Assembly (NCBI RefSeq): GCF_018413525.1
Contig: NZ_JAHCDD010000069.1
Location: 1-32,663 of the forward strand
Reading direction: 5' to 3'
Length of the DNA: 32,663 bases
DNA from: Acidovorax sp. CCYZU-2555
GTDB lineage: Bacteria; Pseudomonadota; Gammaproteobacteria; Burkholderiales; Burkholderiaceae_C
The translations under genes were made by a program, and so were the position numbers. Each line of letters opens with the position of its first letter. The stretch's first letter is position 1. Shown piece by piece: positions 7,590-14,493 of the stretch. The notes under the pieces are model-generated. The model was given only the letters and a program-made list of their open reading frames with translations. It had not been told where the DNA came from and did no database searches.

Positions 7590-8132
7590 TCAGCGGTAAA
7601 TCTGGTCGTTCTCGATGCGCACGTTGTCGCCGATGCTGAACGGCGGCGGATTCGGATAGTCGAACGCGCGCAGGCTGCGGTCGCGGGCCTCGACGGTCAC
7701 GCGGTAGATATCGCGCACGCTGCCGCCACCCGCATGGTTCTGCACGGCACTGCCCGCGAGCGCGCCGCCGACCACACCGGCCGCCGTGGCCAGCGTCTTG
7801 CCCGAGCCGCCGCCGATCTGGTGGCCCACCAGGCCGCCGAGCACGCCACCGACGATGGCGCCGCCGGCACCGATGCCGCTGGAGTCTTGCACGCGCACGG
7901 TCTCGATGTTGACGACACGGCCTTGCTGCTGATAAGCCTGATTGTTGTTGTACACCGGGCGGCTGTTGGGATAAGCCGCCGTAGGATACGACTGGGAGGG
8001 GTAGCTCGCCGTGGGCTGGTTGGGGTAACCCGACTGGTTATAGCCGCCCTGGGGATAGCCGGCACAAGCGGTCAGCACGGCGACAACGGCGCCTGCGGCC
8101 GCGACGCGGCTCCAACGTTGAATGTTCTGCAT
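7590..8132 (-). CDS. Outer-membrane-type lipoprotein with glycine zipper 2TM domain
   Basis: This 180-residue protein has a lipoprotein signal ending in the lipobox LTAC, with the lipidated Cys at residue 23. A Tyr/Pro/Gln/Asn-rich linker spans about residues 25-70. The glycine zipper region (about 95-140, GAGGAIVGGVLGGLVGHQIG) belongs to the Rickettsia 17-kDa antigen/SlyB-like family, and a small C-terminal beta domain follows. Such proteins associate with the outer membrane and are often linked to envelope integrity or stress; the exact role is unknown. An in-frame upstream ATG would precede the signal peptide by 21 residues. The start at 8132 is preferred because of the AGGAGA site and the intact signal. 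Confidence 0.86.
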   Translation of the reverse strand: MQNIQRWSRVAAAGAVVAVLTACAGYPQGGYNQSGYPNQPTASYPSQSYPTAAYPNSRPVYNNNQAYQQQGRVVNIETVRVQDSSGIGAGGAIVGGVLGGLVGHQIGGGSGKTLATAAGVVGGALAGSAVQNHAGGGSVRDIYRVTVEARDRSLRAFDYPNPPPFSIGDNVRIENDQIYR

Positions 8133-8152
8133 GGAAATCTCTCCTGTTGCGA

Positions 8153-8196
8153 CATGCCGATTCGACCTGGGTCGATGGACACCCGTCTTCGGCATG
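8153..8196. repeat. Nested inverted repeats upstream of the lipoprotein gene
   Basis: CATGCCGA (8153-8160) pairs with TCGGCATG (8189-8196). Inside lies a second perfect dyad, TCGACC-TG-GGTCGA (8162-8175). The structure is 20-60 bp upstream of the lipoprotein start, in its promoter or 5' leader. It could be an operator pair or an mRNA hairpin; there is no T-tract for a terminator. Confidence 0.5.
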
Positions 8197-8298
8197 GGCC
8201 TGTCCTATTTTGACCGGCCTGTCCACCTATAACGGTAGGCCATCATCCCAAGCCGACAGGTTTGACACTTACTCACACATGGTGCTTTCGGATACGTC

Positions 8299-9141
8299 TC
8301 AATGCGTGCGCAGCGCCCGCACCGCCTGTGCCAGCGTATCGGCCTGTGGAAAGAAGAAATCACAGGCCCAGCCCAGCGCCACGGTCACCAGCAGCGCGCC
8401 CAGCACCGGCTTCCAGCTCAGGCGCAAGGCGACGAGCAGCCAGCCTTCGCGCTCCATCACATAGAGCGTGCGCGCCATCAGCAGCGCAAAGGACACCTCG
8501 ACGGCGACGGCCAGAAACAGCTCCGAGCCGAACATCAGCCACAGCAGCGAACCCGCGCCGGTCAGCGCCAGCAACAGCAGACCGAAGACCAGCAGCACGG
8601 GCAGCAGAACCACCCCATCGGCATCGACGGCCTCCAGCCCCGCCGACAGATCCACACCGCCTGCGCCTTCAGCCAGGCTCTCGGCAGCGCTGCCCAGCGC
8701 TTCGCCGCCGCTGTCCCAACCGCCTGAAGCCCCGGCGCCGGCAAAACTGCCGCCCTGCCCGCTCAACTGCGCACCGCCTTCGCTCAACTGCGCGCCGGTT
8801 TCGCCCGACGCGCTGCCGCCAGGCCAGGGCAGATCGACAGGCAGGTCCCAGGAGCGGCGCAGCATGGCTTCGGCCCACAGCCGCACCAGCAGCAGATACA
8901 CGCCATAGCCCGCGGCCAGCACCAGCCCATAGCGCAAGGCCATGCTGTGCATGCCGGCGTGCAGCAGGACGGCGCTCAGGGCGGCCATCACCGCGAGCGT
9001 GAACAGCCCCGTGAGCCAGGCGTGCAGTCGCAGCCAATGGCGGCTTTGCAGCTGGCGGCGCATCTGCTGCTCGGCCGGCAGCGCAATGCGCGTCCAGGAA
9101 CTGTGTCGGCCCGGCCGCTGCTTCGTCGATGTGTTTTTCAA
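8299..9141 (-). CDS. Multi-pass membrane protein of unknown function with low-complexity insert
   Basis: I do not recognise a named family for this 280-residue protein. Hydrophobic segments lie at about residues 42-62, 68-88, 177-204, 207-227 and 245-263. Between the second and third is a Gly/Ser/Ala/Glu-rich stretch (about 108-162) containing the short repeat GAQLSEGGAQLS, probably a flexible extramembrane linker. The protein ends with a probable membrane-proximal helix. Codon use matches its neighbours, and the frame is clean over 843 bases. It is divergent from the translocase-like gene at 9313, with 171 bp between them, and lies upstream of the lipoprotein gene on the same strand. A role in the envelope is possible but unsupported. 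Confidence 0.72.
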   Translation of the reverse strand: MKNTSTKQRPGRHSSWTRIALPAEQQMRRQLQSRHWLRLHAWLTGLFTLAVMAALSAVLLHAGMHSMALRYGLVLAAGYGVYLLLVRLWAEAMLRRSWDLPVDLPWPGGSASGETGAQLSEGGAQLSGQGGSFAGAGASGGWDSGGEALGSAAESLAEGAGGVDLSAGLEAVDADGVVLLPVLLVFGLLLLALTGAGSLLWLMFGSELFLAVAVEVSFALLMARTLYVMEREGWLLVALRLSWKPVLGALLVTVALGWACDFFFPQADTLAQAVRALRTH

Positions 9142-9312
9142 GTTCGGTCCCCTCCAAGCGCCCTGCTCAGCCTCATGCCGGCACGGTATTTGCAGCAGCT
9201 TAGCGCCACAACGCCAGCACGCGCCATGGGGCCTATCACCCGCTGGCGGCCGAATAGTCTATGGTCGCGCTGGTGAACCTCGACCTCCCTCCATGAGAAA
9301 GCTGCGCCCACC

Positions 9313-10644
9313 ATGACGACCTCCCGCGCCCACCGGCTGCTCAGTCGCCTGGTCCGTATCGCGCCCGACGAAGTGAACGCCACGCTGCTGGGCTTTGGCT
9401 GGTTTGCCTGCCTGCTCTCGGGCTACTACCTGCTGCGGCCGCTGCGCGATGCCATGGGCCTGGCAGGGGGCGTGGAGGAACTGCGCTGGCTGTTCACCGC
9501 GACGTTCGTCACCATGCTGCTGCTCGTGCCGGTGTTCGGCGCGCTGGTCAGCAAGCTCGCGCCGCGGCGCTTCGTGCCCCTGGTCTACCGCTTCTTCGCG
9601 CTGACGCTGCTGGGCTTCAGCGCGTTGATGGCGCTGAACGTGGAAAGCGCCTGGCTGGGACGCAGCTTCTTCGTCTGGGTCAGCGTGTTCAACCTGTTCA
9701 TCGTCAGCATCTTCTGGAGCGTGCTCGACGACTGCTTCAGCAATGAACAGGGCCGGCGCCTGTTCGGCTTCATCGCCGCGGGCGGCACGCTGGGCACGGT
9801 GATCGGTCCGCTGCTGGCCGCGGCGGCCGTGAGCGTGTTCGGCACCATGGCGCTGGCGCTGCTGGCCGCGCTGCTGCTGGAGCTTGCGCTGCGCTGCTTT
9901 CGCGGCATCTACCCGGCGCAGACCACCGTACTAGACGCGGTGGACGCGGCGCTGCCGGACCGATCCCGGCCGCTGGGCGGCCAGGTATGGGCCGGGCTGT
10001 CGCTGATTGCACGCTCGCCGTATCTGCTGGGCATCTGCGCCTACCTGCTGCTGCACACGGCGGCCTCGACTTTCCTGTACTTCGAGCAAGGCCGCATCGT
10101 CAGCGACGCGTTTGCCGACACCGCGGCGCGCACACGCTATTTCGCGCTGGTCGACTTGTGCGTGTCGTCGCTGACGCTGCTGCTGCAGGTGTTGATCACG
10201 GGCGTGCTGATGCGCAAATTCGGGCTGGTGCTGTGCCTGGCCCTGCTGCCGCTGGTGACGCTGGTGGCGTTCGGCGCGCTCGCCTGGGCGCCCACGCTGG
10301 CCGTGCTGGCCGGCGTGCAGATCCTGCGCCGCTCGCTCGACTACGCGATTGCCCGGCCGGCGCGCGAAGTGCTGTTCACGGTGATTCGCCGCGAGGAAAA
10401 GTACAAGGCCAAGAACGCGATCGAGACCCTGGTCTACCGCGGCGGCGACGCGGTCAGCGGCTGGCTCTCGGCGGGGCTGTCGGCGCTGGGCGTGGGGCTG
10501 GCGGGCATCGCGCTGCTGGCGATTCCGCTGTCGGCCGCATGGTGCGCGCTGTGCGTGTGGCTGGCGCGGCGCCAGGAAACATTGCGCGGGACAGATACAC
10601 CCGCGCCTGCGAAGAATGCAGCAACTTTCACGGAGCATCCATGA
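9313..10644 (+). CDS. Major-facilitator-like carrier resembling ATP/ADP translocases
   Basis: This 443-residue inner-membrane protein has about 12 hydrophobic segments. The early segment GYYLLRPLRDAMG (about residues 36-48) resembles the N-terminus of bacterial proteins related to nucleotide (NTP/NDP) exchange transporters of the Tlc/Npt group. The loop PAREVLFTVIRREEKYKAKN (about 350-369) is also typical of these proteins. In free-living bacteria such members have no established substrate, so nucleotide transport should not be assumed. The start at 9313 has no strong ribosome binding site. Its stop overlaps the start of the aldo/keto reductase gene as ATGA (10641-10644), so the two are translationally coupled. 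Confidence 0.78.
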   Translation: MTTSRAHRLLSRLVRIAPDEVNATLLGFGWFACLLSGYYLLRPLRDAMGLAGGVEELRWLFTATFVTMLLLVPVFGALVSKLAPRRFVPLVYRFFALTLLGFSALMALNVESAWLGRSFFVWVSVFNLFIVSIFWSVLDDCFSNEQGRRLFGFIAAGGTLGTVIGPLLAAAAVSVFGTMALALLAALLLELALRCFRGIYPAQTTVLDAVDAALPDRSRPLGGQVWAGLSLIARSPYLLGICAYLLLHTAASTFLYFEQGRIVSDAFADTAARTRYFALVDLCVSSLTLLLQVLITGVLMRKFGLVLCLALLPLVTLVAFGALAWAPTLAVLAGVQILRRSLDYAIARPAREVLFTVIRREEKYKAKNAIETLVYRGGDAVSGWLSAGLSALGVGLAGIALLAIPLSAAWCALCVWLARRQETLRGTDTPAPAKNAATFTEHP

Positions 10645-11567
10645 ACCACGAAACACCCGGAATCAACCGCGCCCAGTTCATGCGCGCCACGCTGGCCGCA
10701 TCGCTGGCCGTGGGCTTGCAGCCAGGCCATGCCGCGGCGCCGGCGCGGGCAATGCAGCAGCGCAAGATTCCCTCTAGCGGCGAAGCCCTGCCCGTGGTGG
10801 GCTGCGGCACCTGGCGCGGCTTCGGCCATGCGCCGGGCTCGCCCGAATACGCGCGCCTGCCGGGCGTGCTCGAAGCGCTGTTCGACGCGGGCGGAACGCT
10901 GCTCGACAGCTCGCCCATGTACGGCCGATCGGAAAAGACCACGGGCGAGCTGCTGGCCAAATCGCGCCGCGGCCGCCAGGCCTTTCTGGCCACCAAGGTC
11001 TGGACTTCGGGCCGCGATGCGGGCATTCGGCAAATGGAGGAATCCATGGCGCTGCTGGGCGCGCAAAAGCTCGATCTGATGCAGATCCACAACCTGGTCG
11101 ATTGGCAGACCCATCTGCAGACCCTGCGCGGCTGGAAAGCCCAGGGCCGGGTGCGCTACCTGGGCATCACGCACTACACCTCGTCGGCCTTTCGCGAAGT
11201 CGAGGCCGTGCTCCAGCGCGAGCCGCTGGATTTCCTGCAGATCAATTACGCCTTCGACGACCAGGGCGCGGCCGAGCGGCTGCTGCCGCTGGCCGCGGAC
11301 AAGGGCGTGGCGGTGCTGGTGAACCAGCCGTTCGGCGGCGGCGGACTGCTGCGCCAGCTGGGCAACCGGCCGCTGCCGGCCTGGGCCGCCGAAATCGAAT
11401 GCACCAGCTGGGCCCAGGTGCTGCTCAAGTTCGTGCTGAGCCACCCCGCGGTGACCTGCGTCATTCCGGGCACCAGCCGACCCGAGCACATGGCCGACAA
11501 CGCCAGCGCCGGCCAGGGCCTGATTCCCGATCGGGCGTTCTGGCGCCAGCGGTCGCTGGACCTGTAG
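10641..11567 (+). CDS. Exported aldo/keto reductase
   Basis: This 308-residue protein has a (beta/alpha)8 aldo/keto reductase domain with the full catalytic tetrad: Asp89 and Tyr94 (LLDSSPMYGRSE), Lys119 (ATKVW) and His150 (MQIHN). Residues 1-33 form an export signal (NRAQFMRATLAAS followed by a hydrophobic run ending at GHAAA). It resembles the Tat signals common in this subfamily but has only one Arg of the usual pair, so the route is uncertain. A periplasmic NADPH-type reductase would need folded export with cofactor. The frame is open upstream, but the ATG at 10641 overlaps the preceding stop and gives the signal peptide. The natural substrate is unknown. Confidence 0.85.
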   Translation: MNHETPGINRAQFMRATLAASLAVGLQPGHAAAPARAMQQRKIPSSGEALPVVGCGTWRGFGHAPGSPEYARLPGVLEALFDAGGTLLDSSPMYGRSEKTTGELLAKSRRGRQAFLATKVWTSGRDAGIRQMEESMALLGAQKLDLMQIHNLVDWQTHLQTLRGWKAQGRVRYLGITHYTSSAFREVEAVLQREPLDFLQINYAFDDQGAAERLLPLAADKGVAVLVNQPFGGGGLLRQLGNRPLPAWAAEIECTSWAQVLLKFVLSHPAVTCVIPGTSRPEHMADNASAGQGLIPDRAFWRQRSLDL

Positions 11568-11604
11568 ACCGGACCCAGGCCTGCGGCCTCAGGCCTTGCC
11601 GGTC
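11567..11604. terminator. Compound hairpin between convergent reductase and dut genes
   Basis: Outer arms GACCGG (11567-11572) and CCGGTC (11599-11604) enclose inner arms AGGCCTG (11577-11583) and CAGGCCT (11590-11596), giving a two-part stem of 13 pairs. It begins at the last base of the reductase stop codon and contains the dut stop codon (11589-11591). There is no T-tract, so termination may be factor-assisted, or the hairpin may only stabilise the 3' ends. Confidence 0.55.
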
Positions 11605-12038
11605 GAGCCGTAGCCGCCTTCGCCGCGTTCCGAAGCCGCGTCGAAGTCTTCGACCAGACGGAAGCTGGGCTGCACCACGGGAACGATCACCAGCTGGGCC
11701 AGACGGTCCAGGGGCTGCAGCGTGAACGCCGTGGGCGAGCGGTTCCAGGCGCTGACCATCAGCTGGCCCTGGTAGTCGCTGTCGATCAGGCCGACCAGGT
11801 TGCCCAGCACGATGCCGTGCTTGTGGCCCAGGCCCGAGCGCGGCAGGATCATGGCCGCATAGCCCGGGTCCTTGAGGTAAATGGCCATGCCCGTGGGCAC
11901 CAGCTGCCATTCGCCGGGAGCGAGCGTCAGCGGCGCGTCTATGCAGGCGCGCAGGTCCAGGCCGGCGCTGCCGGGCGTGGCGTAGGCGGGCATGTTGTCG
12001 CGCAGGCGCGCGTCGAGAATCTTGAGATCAACGTTCAT
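11589..12038 (-). CDS. dut: Deoxyuridine 5'-triphosphate nucleotidohydrolase (dUTPase)
   Basis: This 149-residue protein hydrolyses dUTP to dUMP and pyrophosphate, supplying the dTTP precursor and keeping uracil out of DNA. All trimeric dUTPase motifs are visible: [10 protein letters not shown] near residues 22-31, [15 protein letters not shown] (about 66-80), [11 protein letters not shown] (about 83-93), the LDRLAQLVI strand, and the C-terminal closing arm [11 protein letters not shown]. Length is standard. It lies downstream of the LysR gene on the same strand, separated by a possible terminator at 12058-12097, so it is probably an independent unit. In many Comamonadaceae it sits near coaBC; here a LysR/tartrate locus lies between them. 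Confidence 0.97.
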   Translation of the reverse strand: MNVDLKILDARLRDNMPAYATPGSAGLDLRACIDAPLTLAPGEWQLVPTGMAIYLKDPGYAAMILPRSGLGHKHGIVLGNLVGLIDSDYQGQLMVSAWNRSPTAFTLQPLDRLAQLVIVPVVQPSFRLVEDFDAASERGEGGYGSTGKA

Positions 12039-12057
12039 GGAAGGGTCGGGGTTGTCG

Positions 12058-12097
12058 AAAAAGAAGCGGCCCCAGGACTGCGGCTGCAGGCTGGGGC
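12058..12097 (-). terminator. Candidate terminator downstream of LysR gene
   Basis: Read on the minus strand, a 7-bp stem GCCCCAG/CTGGGGC (12091-12097 and 12069-12075) with a 15-base loop is followed by CGCTTCTTTTTC, where the T-run is about five bases beyond the stem. It lies in the 104-bp gap between the LysR stop and the dut start. The offset T-run makes it only a candidate. Confidence 0.42.
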
Positions 12098-12142
12098 GTT
12101 GCGGCCGCCATCATCGCTGAAATTGCCGGCCGGGTTGCGGGT

Positions 12143-13075
12143 TCAGGGATTTTCGCCCGCGGCCGGACGCTGCTCGAAAGCGCGGGTGATGAAATCGACA
12201 AAGGCGCGCACCCGGCCCGCGTTCTTGTGGCGTTGCGGATAGACCGCGTAGATGTCGGCGTCGGGCGTATGGCACTGGGGCAGCACCGGCACCAGCCGGC
12301 CGCTCGCCAGATGCCTTTCGATGTCCCACTCGGCGCGCATCAAAATGCCATGGCCGTCGAGCGCCCAGTTGACGGCGATCTCGCCGTCGTTGGTCGTCAG
12401 ATTGCCGCGCGTCTTGACGACTTCGGTGAGCGTCGCCCGACCGCGGCCGCTGGTCAGCCGCCAGACGCCGTAGGCTTCCTCGCCCTGGCGTATGCCTATG
12501 CAGTTGTGGCGCGCCAGGTCGCTCGCGACCTTGGGCAGGCCGTGCCTGGCGATATAGGCCGGCGAAGCGCACAGCAGGCGGCGGTTGGGCGCAATATGCC
12601 TGGCGATGACGCGCGCGTCGGGCGGCGCGCCAAAGCGTATGCAGACGTCGAACACATCCTCGGTCAGCGGCGGCGGGTTCACCGACAGCTGCAGCTGCAC
12701 TTCGACATCGGGAAACTCCGCGACGAAGCGCGAAATGATGGGCGCGACATGCGTGCGGCCAAAGCCCAGCGTCGCATTGACGCGCAGCAGGCCCTTGGCC
12801 GACGCCTTGGCGCCGCCGATCAGCTGCTCCATGTCGTCGATCTCGCCCAGGATGCGGCGCGCATGCTCCAGGTAGACCTCGCCTTCCTGCGTGAGGCTCA
12901 TGCGCCGCGTGGTGCGGCTGACCAGCGAAACGCCCACGCGCGACTCCATCAGCGCCAGATGCTTGCTCACCGCGGGCGTGGTGATGCCCAGCTCGCGCGC
13001 GGCCGCGCTGAGGCTGCCCGCGCTGGCCAGCACCGAGAAGAAACCGAGGTCTGCGGGTTGGATTCCATTGCCCAT
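12143..13075 (-). CDS. LysR-family transcriptional regulator, probable regulator of the adjacent dehydrogenase
   Basis: This 310-residue protein has the N-terminal winged helix-turn-helix of LysR regulators (about residues 8-65, with GSLSAAARELGITTPAVSKHLALM) and a C-terminal periplasmic-binding-like effector domain (about 92-295). It is of the CrgA/DmlR-like group by general layout. It is transcribed divergently from the tartrate/D-malate dehydrogenase gene with a 110-bp shared promoter region containing dyads. This arrangement matches dmlR-dmlA of Escherichia coli, where DmlR activates D-malate dehydrogenase. By analogy the effector may be a hydroxy-dicarboxylate such as D-malate or tartrate, which is inference. 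Confidence 0.9.
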   Translation of the reverse strand: MGNGIQPADLGFFSVLASAGSLSAAARELGITTPAVSKHLALMESRVGVSLVSRTTRRMSLTQEGEVYLEHARRILGEIDDMEQLIGGAKASAKGLLRVNATLGFGRTHVAPIISRFVAEFPDVEVQLQLSVNPPPLTEDVFDVCIRFGAPPDARVIARHIAPNRRLLCASPAYIARHGLPKVASDLARHNCIGIRQGEEAYGVWRLTSGRGRATLTEVVKTRGNLTTNDGEIAVNWALDGHGILMRAEWDIERHLASGRLVPVLPQCHTPDADIYAVYPQRHKNAGRVRAFVDFITRAFEQRPAAGENP

Positions 13076-13093
13076 GGAGAGGCCTCACTGTTA

Positions 13094-13156
13094 ATTTCAA
13101 GTAAATACTGGATTGACTTTAGCGGCGGTCGCAAGCGGTGTCGAGTGCCTAAAGTC
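13094..13156. promoter_or_regulatory. Dyads in the LysR/dehydrogenase divergent promoter
   Basis: A perfect 8-bp inverted repeat, GACTTTAG (13115-13122) and CTAAAGTC (13149-13156), has a 26-bp spacer. A smaller dyad, ATTT-CAAGT-AAAT (13094-13106), has the 13-bp size of LysR half-operators. Both fall in the 110-bp gap and are good candidates for regulator binding sites. The right arm ends 29 bp before the dehydrogenase ATG, so it may overlap that promoter. Confidence 0.5.
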
Positions 13157-13185
13157 GGCCATCCCCCATCCAACGGAAGCCAACC

Positions 13186-14274
13186 ATGAAGACATACCGC
13201 ATTGCAACCATTCCCGGCGACGGCATAGGCAAGGAAGTCGTGCCCGCGGGCCAGGAAGTGCTGCAGGCGCTGGCGCGCGCCGGCAGCAATTTTCAGTTCG
13301 AATTCGAGAACTTCGGCTGGGGCGGCGACTGGTACCGCGAACACGGCGTGATGATGCCCGCCGACGGCCTCGAAGCGCTGAAGAACAAGGACGCGATCCT
13401 GTTCGGCTCGGCCGGCGACCCGCATATTCCCGACCACATCACGCTGTGGGGCCTGCGTCTGAAGATCTGTCAGGGCTTCGACCAATACGCCAACGTGCGC
13501 CCCACGCGCATCCTGCCCGGCATCGACGGCCCGCTCAAGCGCTGCGGCCCCGACGACCTCAACTGGGTGATCGTGCGCGAGAACTCCGAAGGCGAGTACT
13601 CGGGCGTGGGCGGGCGCGTGCACCAGGGCCACCCCATCGAAGCCGCGACCGACGTCTCGATGATGACGCGCGCCGGCGTGGAGCGCATCATCCGCTACGC
13701 GTTCAAGCTGGCCCAATCGCGCCCGCGCAAGCTGCTGACCGTGGTCACCAAGAGCAATGCCCAGCGCCATGCGATGGTGATGTGGGACGAGATCGCAGTG
13801 CAGATTTCCAAGGAGTTTCCCGATGTCACCTGGGACAAGGAACTGGTCGACGCCGCCACGGCGCGCATGGTCAACCGCCCCGCGACGCTGGACACCATAG
13901 TCGCCACCAACCTGCATGCCGACATCCTCAGCGACCTGGCCGCGGCCCTGGCCGGCAGCCTGGGCATCGCCCCCACGGGCAACATCGACCCCGAGCGCCG
14001 CTACCCCTCGATGTTCGAACCCATCCATGGCTCGGCGTTCGACATCATGGGCCAGGGCCTGGCCAATCCCGTGGGCACGTTCTGGTCGGTGGTGATGCTG
14101 CTCGAACACCTGGGCGAGCACGAAGCCGCGGCGCAAGTCATGCAGGCCGTCGAAAGCGTGACCGCCAACCCCGCACTGCACACGCGCGATCTGGGCGGCA
14201 CGGCGACCACCGCCCAGGTCACGCAGGCCGTCTGCGAACAGCTGGCCGCGACGGCGCTGCGCAAGGCCGCCTGA
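13186..14274 (+). CDS. Tartrate dehydrogenase/decarboxylase or D-malate dehydrogenase
   Basis: This 362-residue cytoplasmic enzyme of the isocitrate/isopropylmalate dehydrogenase family performs NAD-dependent oxidation, with decarboxylation, of a 2-hydroxyacid with a metal ion. Visible features are the N-terminal IPGDGIGKEV, substrate-site Arg/Lys/Tyr in ANVRPTR and VRENSEGEYSG, the metal-binding Asp residues in NLHADILSDLAAALAGSLG, and the cofactor loop EPIHGSAFDIMGQ. The ENSEGEYSG form and the VHQGHPIEAA stretch match the TtuC/DmlA group (tartrate, D-malate) rather than LeuB. A GGAAG ribosome binding site precedes the ATG. The LysR neighbour and the Bug receptor downstream support use of tartrate or malate-type substrates. 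Which acid is preferred cannot be decided here. Confidence 0.9.
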   Translation: MKTYRIATIPGDGIGKEVVPAGQEVLQALARAGSNFQFEFENFGWGGDWYREHGVMMPADGLEALKNKDAILFGSAGDPHIPDHITLWGLRLKICQGFDQYANVRPTRILPGIDGPLKRCGPDDLNWVIVRENSEGEYSGVGGRVHQGHPIEAATDVSMMTRAGVERIIRYAFKLAQSRPRKLLTVVTKSNAQRHAMVMWDEIAVQISKEFPDVTWDKELVDAATARMVNRPATLDTIVATNLHADILSDLAAALAGSLGIAPTGNIDPERRYPSMFEPIHGSAFDIMGQGLANPVGTFWSVVMLLEHLGEHEAAAQVMQAVESVTANPALHTRDLGGTATTAQVTQAVCEQLAATALRKAA

Positions 14275-14286
14275 TCGCCCGCCTCC

Positions 14287-14349
14287 CGAGCGGCCGCGCG
14301 CCGCCCGCTCGCAAGGCCCGGGCTCAGGCCTCGCGGCAGGACCCGGGCC
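14287..14349. repeat. Two GC-rich hairpins downstream of the dehydrogenase gene
   Basis: CGAGCGG (14287-14293) pairs with CCGCTCG (14305-14311), and GGCCCGGG (14315-14322) pairs with CCCGGGCC (14342-14349). Neither is followed by a T-tract. They may slow or end transcription, or shield the mRNA 3' end, between the dehydrogenase and the Bug receptor gene 145 bp further on. Confidence 0.5.
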
Positions 14350-14372
14350 GGATGTCTAGCGCCTCGGCCGTT

Positions 14373-14430
14373 GGACAACCATTCGGACAAACCACCAGGA
14401 TTGTTTTCTTCAGGTTAAAGACACATTAAC
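14373..14430 (+). promoter_or_regulatory. Possible regulatory elements upstream of the Bug receptor gene
   Basis: GGACAA occurs twice 12 bp apart (14373-14378, 14385-14390) in the contexts GGACAACCA and GGACAAACCA. Downstream is a perfect dyad GTTAA-N7-TTAAC (14414-14430). TTGTTT (14401-14406) with CATTAA (14424-14429) at 17-bp spacing is a poor promoter match. The receptor gene therefore may have its own control rather than simple read-through from the dehydrogenase. Confidence 0.35.
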
Positions 14431-14493
14431 TTCGCGCCCGGTCACGCTCTGCCTTGCCAGCCCAGAATGAAACCAACAACAAGGAGACAAACC

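Noticed and set aside
7590..8132. Tyr/Pro/Gln-rich part of the lipoprotein as a tandem repeat array
   Set aside because: The YP-containing units vary in length and sequence and show no matching DNA repeat, so it is compositional bias only.
14315..14349. GGCCCGGG/CCCGGGCC hairpin as an intrinsic terminator
   Set aside because: No T-tract follows it; reported only as a hairpin of uncertain role.
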